From Candidatus Desulfofervidaceae bacterium (GTDB lineage: Bacteria > Desulfobacterota > Desulfofervidia > Desulfofervidales > Desulfofervidaceae): DNA of 47,368 nucleotides. The notes below the pieces were generated by a model. That model saw only the letters and a program-made list of their open reading frames with translations, was not told where the DNA came from and ran no database searches. Below are positions 33,866 to 43,118 of the stretch, one piece after another (position 1 is the first letter of the stretch; each line of letters starts with the position of its first letter). A program made the translations under genes and the position numbers. The stretch is from the NCBI GenBank assembly GCA_027064585.1, contig JAMOPI010000017.1, positions 1 through 47,368 on the forward strand, given 5' to 3'.

Positions 33866-34675
33866 ATGGTTAAGGAGAATATAGGGTTCATTGGTGGTGG
33901 GAATATGGGTGAAGCTATTATAAAGGGCCTTTTAAAGGCAAATGTAGTTAGGGCAAACCAAATTCATGTTTGTGATATAAGGAAAGAAAGACTGGCATAC
34001 CTGCAGAAAACCTATCATATTCAGACAACAGAAAAAATTGGTGATCTTGTAGGCAATGTTCATATTATCGTCCTTGCCGTGAAGCCTCAAGATTTAGGTT
34101 CTGTTTTAGAAGAAATAAAGGATAAAATCACTCCTCAGCAACTTTTGATTTCTATTGCAGCTGGTATTAGCACCCAATACATTGAAAGCTTTTTGCCAGA
34201 AGAAATACCGGTAGTAAGAGTCATGCCTAATACTCCAGCCCTTGTTTTGGCCGGCATGAGTGCCTTAACACCTGGAGAATTTGCTACAGAGGAGCACTTA
34301 AAAGTGGCCGAAACTTTGTTTAAGGCTATCGGTGAGACGGTAATTGTCCCTGAAAAGTTAATGGATGCTATAACTGGACTAAGTGGAAGTGGACCGGCCT
34401 ATGTGGCCGTGATGATTGAAGCCATGGCTGATGGGGGAGTCAAGATGGGACTGCCTCGGCCAGTCGCTCTTAAACTGGCTGCCCAAACTGCCTTGGGCAC
34501 TGCCAAGTTGCTTTTAGACACAGGAATGCATCCAGGCCAGTTAAAGGATATGGTAAGCTCTCCTGGCGGAACAACCATTGCGGGACTCCATATTATGGAA
34601 ATCGGAGGGATAAGAGGTATTATCATGGAGGCCATAGAGCGGGCCACGCAGCGTGCCCAGGAGTTGGAAAGTTGA
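33866..34675 (+). CDS. proC: Pyrroline-5-carboxylate reductase
   Basis: A 269-residue enzyme that reduces pyrroline-5-carboxylate to proline with NAD(P)H. It has an N-terminal Rossmann motif IGFIGGGNMGEAI (about 5-17). The C-terminal family signature, including AALTGLSGSGPAY-like and PGGTTIAGLH, lies at about residues 165-245. AAAGGAGG lies seven bases before the ATG. It is a single gene, convergent with amiC with only a 2-nt gap. Confidence 0.96.
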   Translation: MVKENIGFIGGGNMGEAIIKGLLKANVVRANQIHVCDIRKERLAYLQKTYHIQTTEKIGDLVGNVHIIVLAVKPQDLGSVLEEIKDKITPQQLLISIAAGISTQYIESFLPEEIPVVRVMPNTPALVLAGMSALTPGEFATEEHLKVAETLFKAIGETVIVPEKLMDAITGLSGSGPAYVAVMIEAMADGGVKMGLPRPVALKLAAQTALGTAKLLLDTGMHPGQLKDMVSSPGGTTIAGLHIMEIGGIRGIIMEAIERATQRAQELES

Positions 34676-34677
34676 GT

Positions 34678-36234
34678 TTAACCACCCTTACCAGCTTCTA
34701 TGGGAACATACCGATAGGCTTGTTCTGTTCTTTTAATGTAATTGACTATGCCTCTGTAAATCCCCTCGGCCAGAAGGTTAAGATATCTGGGATCACGAAA
34801 GCGCCGTCCCTCTTTGCGGTGATCAATAAAGCCAGTCTCTATCAAAATAGCCGGCATTTTTGTTCCCACAAGGACATAAAAAGGAGCCTGTTTTACGCCT
34901 AGATCGGTCACTGGATTGTATCTGCCCTTTAGCGTAGTTACAACTCCCTCCTGCACATCTGCAGCTAAATAGGCCGATTCCTTTATCTTGGCATGCACCA
35001 AGAGCTCTTGCAGGATCCGATCCAGTTCACTCATTCTCCTGTTAACAGTAGCATTCTCTCGCATGGCCACTTCTAATGCTCGTTTGTCATTAGTAAAACC
35101 CAAGAAGAAGGTCTCTATTCCATGCAGGCGGTGACTAGGACAGGCATTGCAGTGGATGGAAACAAACAAATCGGCTTTGACCTTATTGGCCAATTTGGCA
35201 CGATCTTCAAGGGACACAAACCGATCGGTTGTACGAGTAAGAATAACCACACAACCTAAACGTTTCTCAAGTTTCTCTTTGACCAACTTGGCCAATTTTA
35301 AGGTTATATCCTTTTCTTTTAAACCCCGATAACCAATTGCCCCTGGATCTTTACCCCCATGTCCTGGGTCAAGGACAACCTTGCGAATTTTAAGGCCAAA
35401 GACCTGAGGTAAAGAAACAGGGGTCTGTTTAAGGTTAGTATTTATTTTTAAGGCAGTTTTCTGACTGGATTTATCCCTTGTAGTTAAACAAAGCTCATTG
35501 TTCAAAAATGTAATTTCATAAGATACTGTTTTTTGCTTTAAAATAATAACAAGACGTACTGTCTGTTTGTTGAACTGGGCAATTTTTATTTTTTTTATCG
35601 CCGTGTGTTGGATTTTTGAACTGTATCTAAATCCTTTGGGCAAATAAGCCGGCCATATATCTACGACTAAACGAGAGGGAAGATGTTCAGAGGCTATAGC
35701 AGGCAAGATAAAATCTTTATAATAAGGCCTACCATTTGTTTTTAAGACAATCTGTAGTCCTCCAGTCAGTTTACGCACCTTTAAATCTTTGATACAGACC
35801 TTTTGGTTAAGTTTGGCCTTCTCTAACTTTTTTGCGGGTATAGATAAGGTGAGAATAAGATCGCTTTTTTGCCTTTTTGCTTGATACAATACCCTTTTAT
35901 CTAAATAAACCACCGCCCGCACGGTGCGAGGATTATATTGGGCTACTTTTATAAGCTTTAAGTGAGCGTTTTGAAAATAAAACCGGGTCTTAGATCCCTT
36001 TGGCAAATACACTGGCCATATATCTACAACAAGGCAATAAGAAGATTTCTTCTTCTTAAGATAAAAGGTCTTATACCGGAACCAACCCGTCGTATGAAAC
36101 ACAACCTGAAGGAGATCTTTTTTGGGCTTAAGTTTAATATCTTTAAAGGCCGTAGAAGGCAGATAGCCCCAGCCGGCAAAGGATGTTAGGGGAAGAAGGA
36201 AGAAAAGAAAAAAGAAAAACACCTTCTGTTTCAT
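34678..36234 (-). CDS. amiC: N-acetylmuramoyl-L-alanine amidase with AMIN domains
   Basis: A 518-residue secreted zinc amidase that splits peptidoglycan during cell separation. A signal peptide covers residues 1-20. Two AMIN-like repeats (about 30-130 and 145-255), each with VVDIWP(A/V)YLPKG, probably target septal wall. The Amidase_3 catalytic domain (about 285-505) has LDPGHGGKDPGA and the second ligand region, then SIHCNA and IETGFI with the catalytic Glu. No LytM partner is nearby. Confidence 0.93.
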   Translation of the reverse strand: MKQKVFFFFLFFLLPLTSFAGWGYLPSTAFKDIKLKPKKDLLQVVFHTTGWFRYKTFYLKKKKSSYCLVVDIWPVYLPKGSKTRFYFQNAHLKLIKVAQYNPRTVRAVVYLDKRVLYQAKRQKSDLILTLSIPAKKLEKAKLNQKVCIKDLKVRKLTGGLQIVLKTNGRPYYKDFILPAIASEHLPSRLVVDIWPAYLPKGFRYSSKIQHTAIKKIKIAQFNKQTVRLVIILKQKTVSYEITFLNNELCLTTRDKSSQKTALKINTNLKQTPVSLPQVFGLKIRKVVLDPGHGGKDPGAIGYRGLKEKDITLKLAKLVKEKLEKRLGCVVILTRTTDRFVSLEDRAKLANKVKADLFVSIHCNACPSHRLHGIETFFLGFTNDKRALEVAMRENATVNRRMSELDRILQELLVHAKIKESAYLAADVQEGVVTTLKGRYNPVTDLGVKQAPFYVLVGTKMPAILIETGFIDHRKEGRRFRDPRYLNLLAEGIYRGIVNYIKRTEQAYRYVPIEAGKGG

Positions 36235-36245
36235 AAGTGCTGTCC

Positions 36246-36587
36246 TTATATCTCTAATAAAAGCTTAATTTTATTTAACACATCCCTTACTGCCTCTTTA
36301 GGCAAGGTACAAATCAACTCTGCTCTTCTTGCCTGCCAATCTAAGCTTTTCACCTGATCGGCCAAAACCACTCCTGTTACAGGCAGACCTTCAGGAATCA
36401 ATACCTCAAAGGGATAACCCTTTACTTGATTAGTAATAGGACACATAAGGGCTAATCCTACCTTTTTATTATACACCAACGGAGAGACCACTAAAGCTGG
36501 TCGTCTTCCTGCTTGTTCATGCCCTGCTTGTGGATTCAGCGTAATCCAAACCACATCTCCCCGTGCAGGCACATAATTGGTCACCAT
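36246..36587 (-). CDS. mazF: MazF/PemK-family toxin (mRNA interferase)
   Basis: A 113-residue PemK/MazF toxin. The characteristic RGDVVWITLNPQAGHEQAGRRPALVVSP segment (residues 9-36) forms the sheet with the catalytic Arg. The later CPITNQVKGYPFEV loop and DQVKSLDW helix with the Thr/Ser-equivalent residues are typical. It cuts mRNA at short motifs when freed from the antitoxin. It overlaps mazE by 7 nt. A single copy lies just downstream of mutS. Confidence 0.92.
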   Translation of the reverse strand: MVTNYVPARGDVVWITLNPQAGHEQAGRRPALVVSPLVYNKKVGLALMCPITNQVKGYPFEVLIPEGLPVTGVVLADQVKSLDWQARRAELICTLPKEAVRDVLNKIKLLLEI

Positions 36588-36820
36588 ACCTCCCTTCCTA
36601 CTTTAGGACCTATATCAATTTCTTTATGCCTGTTTTCTTCCGTAACCTTAGCTAAAAGTTGCTCCAGGCTAGTTGTTTCTTTAATCGGGGTAATAACCAA
36701 TCGCCCCTTTTCTAAAGACATCTCTACTTCCGTGTCTTTTTTCAACCCCACTTCTGAGGCAAACACCTTAGGAATACGTAAGGCCAAACTATTTCCCCAT
36801 TTCTGGATGCGTGTACGCAT
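36581..36820 (-). CDS. mazE: MazE-family antitoxin
   Basis: A 79-residue AbrB/MazE-type antitoxin. The start at 36820 gives MRTRIQKWGNSLALRIPK, the normal MazE N-terminus with the DNA-binding loop, and has AGGAGG five bases before it. An in-frame ATG 54 nt upstream is less likely. The C-terminal 30 residues should wrap MazF. It probably represses its own operon. Confidence 0.9.
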   Translation of the reverse strand: MRTRIQKWGNSLALRIPKVFASEVGLKKDTEVEMSLEKGRLVITPIKETTSLEQLLAKVTEENRHKEIDIGPKVGREVW

Positions 36821-36878
36821 TTTTTCCTCCTTTGTATCTACAAAAAAGATACGGTAACTTACCTCTTCTGTCAATATC

Positions 36879-39464
36879 TTATTCTCCCAACATTCTTTTC
36901 AATTTATGCAAGAGGTTAAGGGCCTCTAAAGGGGTAATGCGGTTAATATCAATGCCTTGCAGTTTTTTAATTACCCGTTGCGTATCAGGCTCAAATAAAG
37001 ACATCTGGTAGCGTTTAACCTTATATCTTTGTTCACTAATGCGCTGTGTTTCGCTGTTTTCTAGGGTGGTAAGGATTTCTTTTGCCCGCTCTATTACCTC
37101 CTTGGGTAAGCCGGCCAGTTTGGCTACCTCAATGCCATAGCTCCGACTGGCCCCACCTGGCAAAAGCTTGTGCAGAAAGATAATTTCTCCCTGCCACTCC
37201 CGTACCGCAATGTTATAGTTGCGTACTTTGGGCTTGATCTGGCTCAACTCAGTTAATTCATGGTAATGCGTCGCAAAGAGGGTCTTTACTCCCTTTTTAT
37301 AAACATCGTGCAGATACTCCACGACGGCCCAGGCAATGCTCATCCCATCAAAGGTGCTCGTGCCCCGGCCAATTTCATCTAAGATGACCAGACTTCTAGG
37401 GGTTACCTGGTGTAAGATACGGGCCGTTTCTTCCATTTCTACCATAAAGGTAGACCTACCCTCTGGTAAGGCATCAGAGGCACCCACGCGGGTAAAGATG
37501 CGATCTACTACTCCGATTTTGACCTCCTTAGCTGGAACAAAACTTCCCATCTGGGCCATAAGGACAATTAAGGCCACCTGCCTTATAATCGTAGATTTAC
37601 CGGCCATATTAGGACCAGTAATAATTAAAATGCGCTGCTCTTCGTCCAAATGGATGTCGTTTGGGACAAAGGGAATCTCTTTAACTGTTTGCTCAATGAC
37701 CGGATGACGCCCATCTTTAATGATAATCTCGTCTTTTTCTGTCACCTTTGGGCGCACATAGTTATTTTGCACGGCCACCTCAGCCAAGGCGGCCATAACA
37801 TCCAGCCAGGCCAACACCTTGGCCAAGGTAAGCAACCGATTACTGGCCGCAGCAACTTTATTTCTCACCTCCAGAAATAACTCATATTCCAAGGCATTGC
37901 GTTTTTCTTCAGCCCCTAAAATCAGACTTTCATATTCTTTAAGGGCTGGGGTAACAAAGCGTTCGGCACTCACTAATGTTTGCTTGCGGATGTAATCGGA
38001 AGGCACCTTGTTCAGTTGGGCCTTAGAGACCTCAATGTAATAGCCAAATACCTTGTTATAACCGACCTTTAAGTTGGGGATACCTGTTCGTTGTCTTTCC
38101 TTTGCTTCAAGATTGGCAATCCAGTTTTTGGCTTGAGAGGCCTTCTCAATCAGCTCGGCCAGAAGTTGGTTGTAGCTAGGTTTGATCAACCCACCCTCTT
38201 TTAAGGTCAAAGGTGGATCATCTACAATCGCCTCTTCTATTAAGCTCCATATATCGGTAAGGGGATCAATTTTTTTCTCCCTTTCTTTTAAAAAGGGAAA
38301 CTGGCTAGAGGCAAGGAGTGTTTTTATCTCTGGCACAACTCTTAAGGAATTTTTGAGATTTATAAGATCGCGGGCATGGGCCTTACCCAAAACGATGCGG
38401 CTGTTAAGTCTTTCTAAATCACCAACTTCTTTTAGCAGATTCCGCAACTCTGTGCGTAAAAGTCCTTCATGCACCAGGGCATCAACAAAATTAAGCCTCT
38501 CGTTTATTGCCTTCACATTTTTTAGTGGACGCAAAAGCATTTCTCTTAATAAGCGTCCCCCCATAGGGGTCAAGGTTTTGTTTAAAACGCTCCAAAGGGT
38601 GCCTTCTTTTTGACCGTGCCAGCGTTTAAAAAGCTCAAGGTGGGTAATGGTTGTGTGGTCAAGAAACATAAATTCCTCGCTTGTATAGGTCTGCAAGCGG
38701 GTGATATGGGGTAAAATACTCTTTTGGGCATTGGCAGCATAGTCCAAAAGCCAGGCGGCTGCTCTCATAGCCGCCGGCCATTGTTTCAGGCCCAAGGTAT
38801 CTAGGGAAGAGATACTAAAGTGTTCTTTTAATTTAAGCTCAGCCGCTTCTAATGACAATAATGGATGGTCAGTAATGGTTAAAACCTTCTCTTTTAAGTC
38901 AAGTTTTAAGGACAAACCCGGCTCTATAAGCAATTCTTTAGGTTCAATCTTACTGATTTCTTCTTTAATCTCTTCTAGGGTCTTTACCTCTGTTGCTTTA
39001 AACTCGCCGGTAGAGATTTCAAGATAAGCGAGTCCGTATTTGTCGGCCCAACTTGCTACTGCGGCCAGATAGTTACCTTTGGTGGCTTCAAGGAACTCTG
39101 GTTCAAGGATCATGCCAGGGGTTACAACCTGCACTACCTCCCGCCGCACAATCCCTTTAGCCTGCTTAGGATCTTCTACCTGCTCACAGATGGCCACCTT
39201 ATAGCCCTGCTCTATCAGCTTAGGCAGATAGGAAGAAAGGGCGTGATAGGGAATGCCACACATGGGAATGGGATCAGGTGTATCTTTATTGCGCGAAGTG
39301 AGGGCAATGTCTAAAATCCTAGAGGCAATCTCTGCATCCTCAAAAAACATTTCATAAAAATCGCCCATGCGGAAAAACAAAATGGCGTCAGGATATTGTC
39401 GTTTGATTTGCAGATACTGCCGCATGGCCGGGGTAAGTTCTTTTGCCTTTGCCATAATGTTCAT
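36879..39464 (-). CDS. mutS: DNA mismatch repair protein MutS
   Basis: An 861-residue MutS1. The mismatch-recognition motif FFRMGDFYEMF (about residues 30-40) holds the Phe-x-Glu wedge. Connector, lever and clamp regions follow, then the ATPase domain with Walker A GPNMAGKST (about 616) and Walker B VILDEIGRGTSTFDG. It finds mismatches in DNA and recruits MutL (not in the window). Two ATG codons (39464 and 39455) are possible starts and neither has a ribosome site. It is convergent with nothing and followed by mazEF after 58 nt. Confidence 0.97.
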   Translation of the reverse strand: MNIMAKAKELTPAMRQYLQIKRQYPDAILFFRMGDFYEMFFEDAEIASRILDIALTSRNKDTPDPIPMCGIPYHALSSYLPKLIEQGYKVAICEQVEDPKQAKGIVRREVVQVVTPGMILEPEFLEATKGNYLAAVASWADKYGLAYLEISTGEFKATEVKTLEEIKEEISKIEPKELLIEPGLSLKLDLKEKVLTITDHPLLSLEAAELKLKEHFSISSLDTLGLKQWPAAMRAAAWLLDYAANAQKSILPHITRLQTYTSEEFMFLDHTTITHLELFKRWHGQKEGTLWSVLNKTLTPMGGRLLREMLLRPLKNVKAINERLNFVDALVHEGLLRTELRNLLKEVGDLERLNSRIVLGKAHARDLINLKNSLRVVPEIKTLLASSQFPFLKEREKKIDPLTDIWSLIEEAIVDDPPLTLKEGGLIKPSYNQLLAELIEKASQAKNWIANLEAKERQRTGIPNLKVGYNKVFGYYIEVSKAQLNKVPSDYIRKQTLVSAERFVTPALKEYESLILGAEEKRNALEYELFLEVRNKVAAASNRLLTLAKVLAWLDVMAALAEVAVQNNYVRPKVTEKDEIIIKDGRHPVIEQTVKEIPFVPNDIHLDEEQRILIITGPNMAGKSTIIRQVALIVLMAQMGSFVPAKEVKIGVVDRIFTRVGASDALPEGRSTFMVEMEETARILHQVTPRSLVILDEIGRGTSTFDGMSIAWAVVEYLHDVYKKGVKTLFATHYHELTELSQIKPKVRNYNIAVREWQGEIIFLHKLLPGGASRSYGIEVAKLAGLPKEVIERAKEILTTLENSETQRISEQRYKVKRYQMSLFEPDTQRVIKKLQGIDINRITPLEALNLLHKLKRMLGE

Positions 39465-39496
39465 TTTTTAGCATTAAAAAAGAGAGAAGAAAAGGC

Positions 39497-39796
39497 CCAA
39501 CATCCGTAATTATCCTGCAAAAAATCTGCAAGTATGCCATAATAAAACAATTTTGAAAAACATCTCTCACTTAAAAGATGACCCAAAATCCGCGATTGAT
39601 TTATAGTATTCCGCAAAAATTGGTGAATTTCCCTTCCTCCTTACTTAAAGTAAATTATACGCCAACGCCTCGTTAGGTGGTCAAGGGTCTACGCTCGCTT
39701 CGCTCGCTCTGACCTGCGCCAAAGGTATTTTTTAAAAAATTGCTTATTACAGCACACTTACGGGATTTCTTGTAGGGTAATCGCGGATTGTGGGTG
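39497..39796 (+). repeat. Structured intergenic repeat, copy D (rearranged)
   Basis: Two modules are joined. Bases 39497-39582 match the tail module of copies B and E (CATCCGTAATT, then GTATGCCATAATAAAAC). At 39583 the front module begins with CCCAAAATCCGCGATTG. It includes the TTCCTCCTTA stretch and the first half of the GC-rich core (TTATACGCC, GTGGTCAAGG, CGCTCGCTTCGCTCGCT) and then breaks off near 39725 in A/T-rich sequence. Its far end TAATCGCGGATTGTGGG lies near 39778-39794. It fills most of the 39465-39836 gap and abuts the next gene's upstream region. Confidence 0.78.
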
Positions 39797-39836
39797 ATTT
39801 TTGGTCCTTGACAGTAACTCAAGAAATTTTTAAGTT

Positions 39837-41543
39837 ATGCCAATTATTCAAAATAGACGGCAAACTCTTATGAAGCTAGATTTGACCAAACCCATAGAGA
39901 TAGCAGAAGATATTTTCTGGATAGGCTATGTTGTCCCTAATGACCCTTTCCAGTGCCACGTTTACCTCATAAGAAACGAAGAAGAAAGTATCCTAATTGA
40001 CCCTGGAAGTATGATTACTTTTCCTGTCGTTTTAGAAAAGCTGTTTCAGGTTACACCCCTTAGAAACATAAAGTACATAATACTGCACCATCAAGATCCA
40101 GATATTGTGGGTTGCTATTCAACCTTAGAGTCTTTATTTCCAAAGGGTGAAAGGTTCATTGTTACTCACTGGAGAACAAAAACTCTTCTTAAGCATTACC
40201 AATGGAAAACTCCTTTTTACTTGATAGATAGGCACGACTGGAAGCTAAAAGCAGGAAATAGAGAACTGGAGTTTGTTTTTACTCCTTACGCTCATTTTCC
40301 TGGAGCGTTCTGCACGTTTGATAAAAAAACAAAAACTCTCTTTTCAAGCGATATTTTGGGAGCTATTTCAGATAAATTCTATCTATTCGCTAAGGATGAC
40401 GAAGAATATTATAAGGGCGTTGAACTTTTCCATAAACACTACATGCCAAGCAAGCTAATACTCAATCAAGCTTTAGACAAAATAGAAGAAAAAAATCCTG
40501 AATTAATAGCACCTCAGCACGGAAGTATTATCAGAAAAGAAATGATAAAACCGATAATTAACCGTTTGAGATTACTTGACTGCGGCCTTTATATGCTTGA
40601 TGATAAAGAAAGCAATATCTTTATCTTAAATAACATTGATGAAATCCTTAAAAGATTGTTTAAATCAATTATTTCTTCCTCTGAGTTTAGTGCAATTATT
40701 GAAAAGCTCTACAAAAATATTAAACAAGAAATACCAGAAGTCAAAAAGATTGTCATCGTTGGAAAGGCCAAACGGCTGTCAAAAAGCAATACCTTAGTTC
40801 TGGAAGTGGACGAGCATGGAGTTGACGAAAAATTTGTAGAGGGGAAAGTGAGGTTATCCGACTTCACTTACAAGGAAAATCTGGAAACTGAAGAAACACA
40901 AGTAGGAAGTATCTATATATTTTCCCCACAACTATCTAAAAAGAAATTAGAGTTTTTCCGTCTCCTTTTCAAACATATAAAATATGCTTTGGCTGTAAGT
41001 CTTGAAAAAGAAATAAATTACGCACTCCTTGAAAGAGAGAAAGAAAAACTTCAAGAACAGGTAATAATTGACCCTCTAACTAAGCTACATAATAGACACT
41101 ATCTATTTGATTACCTAAGAAAAACTGTGAAAAAGTCTATCAAAAGCGGCTTTCCCCTTTCTTTAGCCGTTATAGCTATAGATTTTTTCAAAAAAATAAA
41201 CGACATCTACGGACACTTAATAGGCGATTGTGTTTTGAAAGAACTTGCTGAAATCTTAAAGAAATCTTTCAGGACTTTAGATTGTGTTGCAAGGTATGGG
41301 GGAGAAGAATTTATTGTGGTTTTACCGTTTTCACCGTTAAAGTATGCATGTAAAAAGATGGAAAAAATCAGAAAAGTTGTAGAACAACATGAATTTTGTG
41401 GAAGAAAAAAACTTAAATTCACCATTAGTGCTGGAGTTACAGAATATAAGTACAATGAACCTATAAGAACATTTATAAAAAGAGCAGATGAAAATCTATA
41501 TAAGGCTAAACATAATGGAAGGAATAAAGTTGTATGTAGGTAA
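39837..41543 (+). CDS. ODP (diiron, metallo-beta-lactamase-like) diguanylate cyclase
   Basis: A 568-residue cytoplasmic protein. The N-terminal domain (about 15-260) is a metallo-beta-lactamase fold of the flavodiiron/ODP type: the ligand run is HHQDPDIVG near residue 82 and later His/Asp residues include the DIL segment and PQHGS near 243. ODP domains of this type can bind oxygen at a diiron site. A linker of about 140 residues leads to a GGDEF domain (about 405-565) with ARYGGEEFIVV and an RTLD inhibitory site five residues before it. It lacks a flavodoxin domain, so it is a sensor rather than a reductase. Codon use is AT-rich compared with neighbours. The start may be 39870. Confidence 0.83.
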   Translation: MPIIQNRRQTLMKLDLTKPIEIAEDIFWIGYVVPNDPFQCHVYLIRNEEESILIDPGSMITFPVVLEKLFQVTPLRNIKYIILHHQDPDIVGCYSTLESLFPKGERFIVTHWRTKTLLKHYQWKTPFYLIDRHDWKLKAGNRELEFVFTPYAHFPGAFCTFDKKTKTLFSSDILGAISDKFYLFAKDDEEYYKGVELFHKHYMPSKLILNQALDKIEEKNPELIAPQHGSIIRKEMIKPIINRLRLLDCGLYMLDDKESNIFILNNIDEILKRLFKSIISSSEFSAIIEKLYKNIKQEIPEVKKIVIVGKAKRLSKSNTLVLEVDEHGVDEKFVEGKVRLSDFTYKENLETEETQVGSIYIFSPQLSKKKLEFFRLLFKHIKYALAVSLEKEINYALLEREKEKLQEQVIIDPLTKLHNRHYLFDYLRKTVKKSIKSGFPLSLAVIAIDFFKKINDIYGHLIGDCVLKELAEILKKSFRTLDCVARYGGEEFIVVLPFSPLKYACKKMEKIRKVVEQHEFCGRKKLKFTISAGVTEYKYNEPIRTFIKRADENLYKAKHNGRNKVVCR

Positions 41544-41671
41544 TTTTTGCCGTAAGGTCTTACAGTGAATGAGAAAACTTCCGAAAAAATCAACCTTGCT
41601 CTTTATCTCCTTTAGAGAAGGAAATAAGGATTATCTTCGTTAAAAATCAATCGCTGCCTTTAATAAGCCTA

Positions 41672-41701
41672 TTGCCCTTCTTCTTTAACCTATGTTATAA
41701 C
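41672..41701 (+). promoter_or_regulatory. Candidate promoter of DUF2905 gene
   Basis: TTGCCC (41672-41677), 18 nt and TATAAC (41696-41701) lie about 31 nt before the ATG at 41733. A GGAGGG site lies just before that ATG. The rest of the 41544-41732 gap shows nothing clear. Confidence 0.4.
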
Positions 41702-41732
41702 AGCTTTACATCTCCATATAAGGAGGGAAAAG

Positions 41733-41954
41733 ATGCCTATGCAACAGGTGGCTAAGTTTTTGATATTCACCGGTTTGATTATTGTTCTGTTTGGTTTAAT
41801 TTTACTTTTTGCCCATAAGATTCCTTATCTGGGCAGATTGCCTGGAGATATTATCATTCAGCGGAAAAATTTTACCTTTTATTTTCCCCTTGTCACCTGC
41901 TTGATCTTAAGTGTAGTGCTTACAATTATTTTAAATTTAATTTTTAGGAAATGA
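41733..41954 (+). CDS. DUF2905-family small membrane protein
   Basis: A 73-residue protein with two transmembrane helices (about 6-26 and 48-69) joined by the conserved DUF2905 stretch IPYLGRLPGDIIIQRKNFTFYFP. Function is unknown. The family is a frequent neighbour of ruvB/queA in other genomes, which are absent here. AAGGAGGG precedes the ATG. It is followed by the peptidase gene after 60 nt. Confidence 0.88.
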   Translation: MPMQQVAKFLIFTGLIIVLFGLILLFAHKIPYLGRLPGDIIIQRKNFTFYFPLVTCLILSVVLTIILNLIFRK

Positions 41955-42014
41955 TTGCCTTTCAGTAACTTTCCAACTTAACACCGTAAAAAATTATGTA
42001 AAAGAGGTTAAAAC

Positions 42015-43115
42015 ATGCGTCTAATTCGTCTGCGTCAGGCAATGCAAAAAAAGGGCTTGGGGAGCTTATTGATTTCCCGTCCATCTAACCGGCGGTATTT
42101 AAGTGGTTTTAAGGCCGATGACCCGCAAGAGGGTGAAAGTGCAGGTATGCTCTTTATTTCGCAAGACAAGGCCTTTTTGGTCACCGATCCAAGATACGCC
42201 GATCTAGCTAAAGAAGAGGCCAGGGGTTTTGAGGTCTTTGTTTATAAGGGCAATTTTTTTGAACAAATTACTGAAATATTAAGACAAATACCCTCTCCTC
42301 TTGGCTTTGAGGCCATACATCTAAGTTATGGCCTTTATAAAAGGTTTTCCCAAACAATTGAGCAAAATCACCTCTCTCTTGACATGGTCCCTACTGAATA
42401 CCTGGTAGAAGGGTTAAGAGAGATAAAAGATGCAGATGAAATTTCCCTTTTAAAAGAAGCCTTACGTTTAACAGAAAAGGTATTCTTATGGGTCAAAGAC
42501 TATCTTAAGCCAGGTCTTACCGAGAAAGAGGTAGCCTGGCAGATAGAAGCCTTTATCAAGCATGATCTAAAGGCAGAACTTTCCTTCCCTCCTATTGTAG
42601 CCAGTGGTCCTAATGCCGCTATTCCTCACGCTGTACCTACCGAAAAAAAGATTCAGACACAAGAACCCGTTATTATTGACTGTGGCGTTAAATGGGAAGG
42701 GTATTGCGCTGACATGACCCGCACCTTTTATATCGGAACACCGGATGCACAATATAAAAAGGTATATAATCTTGTCCTAGAAGCCCAGCAAAGAGGAATG
42801 AAAGCTGTTAGGGCTGGAATAACGGCCGTTGAGGTAGACGCAGCCGCCAGGGAGTTTTTAAAGGACAATGGTTATGGCAAGGCCTTTTTACACTCCCTTG
42901 GTCATGGTGTAGGCCTTTTAGTGCACGAACCTCCTAGTCTTTCTCCACGTCGGCCAAGTAAGGTCTTAAAGTCAAACATGGTTGTAACTATAGAACCAGG
43001 GCTTTATCTCTCTGGCTGGGGTGGGGTAAGGATAGAAGACATGGTGTTAATTAAAGAAAATGGCGGTGAGCGTTTAAACCAATTATCCGCAAGATTGGAT
43101 AATTGGGTGCTATAA
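42015..43115 (+). CDS. Xaa-Pro aminopeptidase/dipeptidase (M24 family)
   Basis: A 366-residue creatinase/aminopeptidase-P-like peptidase. An N-terminal creatinase domain (about 1-130) precedes the pita-bread catalytic domain. The five dimetal ligands can be assigned to DCGVKW, ADMTRTF, LGHGVGL, IEPG and RIEDM. It should cleave N-terminal Xaa-Pro bonds in the cytoplasm; PepP and PepQ cannot be told apart safely by length alone. An AGAGG-like site lies eight bases before the ATG. It ends 3 nt from the convergent coiled-coil gene. Confidence 0.92.
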   Translation: MRLIRLRQAMQKKGLGSLLISRPSNRRYLSGFKADDPQEGESAGMLFISQDKAFLVTDPRYADLAKEEARGFEVFVYKGNFFEQITEILRQIPSPLGFEAIHLSYGLYKRFSQTIEQNHLSLDMVPTEYLVEGLREIKDADEISLLKEALRLTEKVFLWVKDYLKPGLTEKEVAWQIEAFIKHDLKAELSFPPIVASGPNAAIPHAVPTEKKIQTQEPVIIDCGVKWEGYCADMTRTFYIGTPDAQYKKVYNLVLEAQQRGMKAVRAGITAVEVDAAAREFLKDNGYGKAFLHSLGHGVGLLVHEPPSLSPRRPSKVLKSNMVVTIEPGLYLSGWGGVRIEDMVLIKENGGERLNQLSARLDNWVL

Positions 43116-43118
43116 GGG

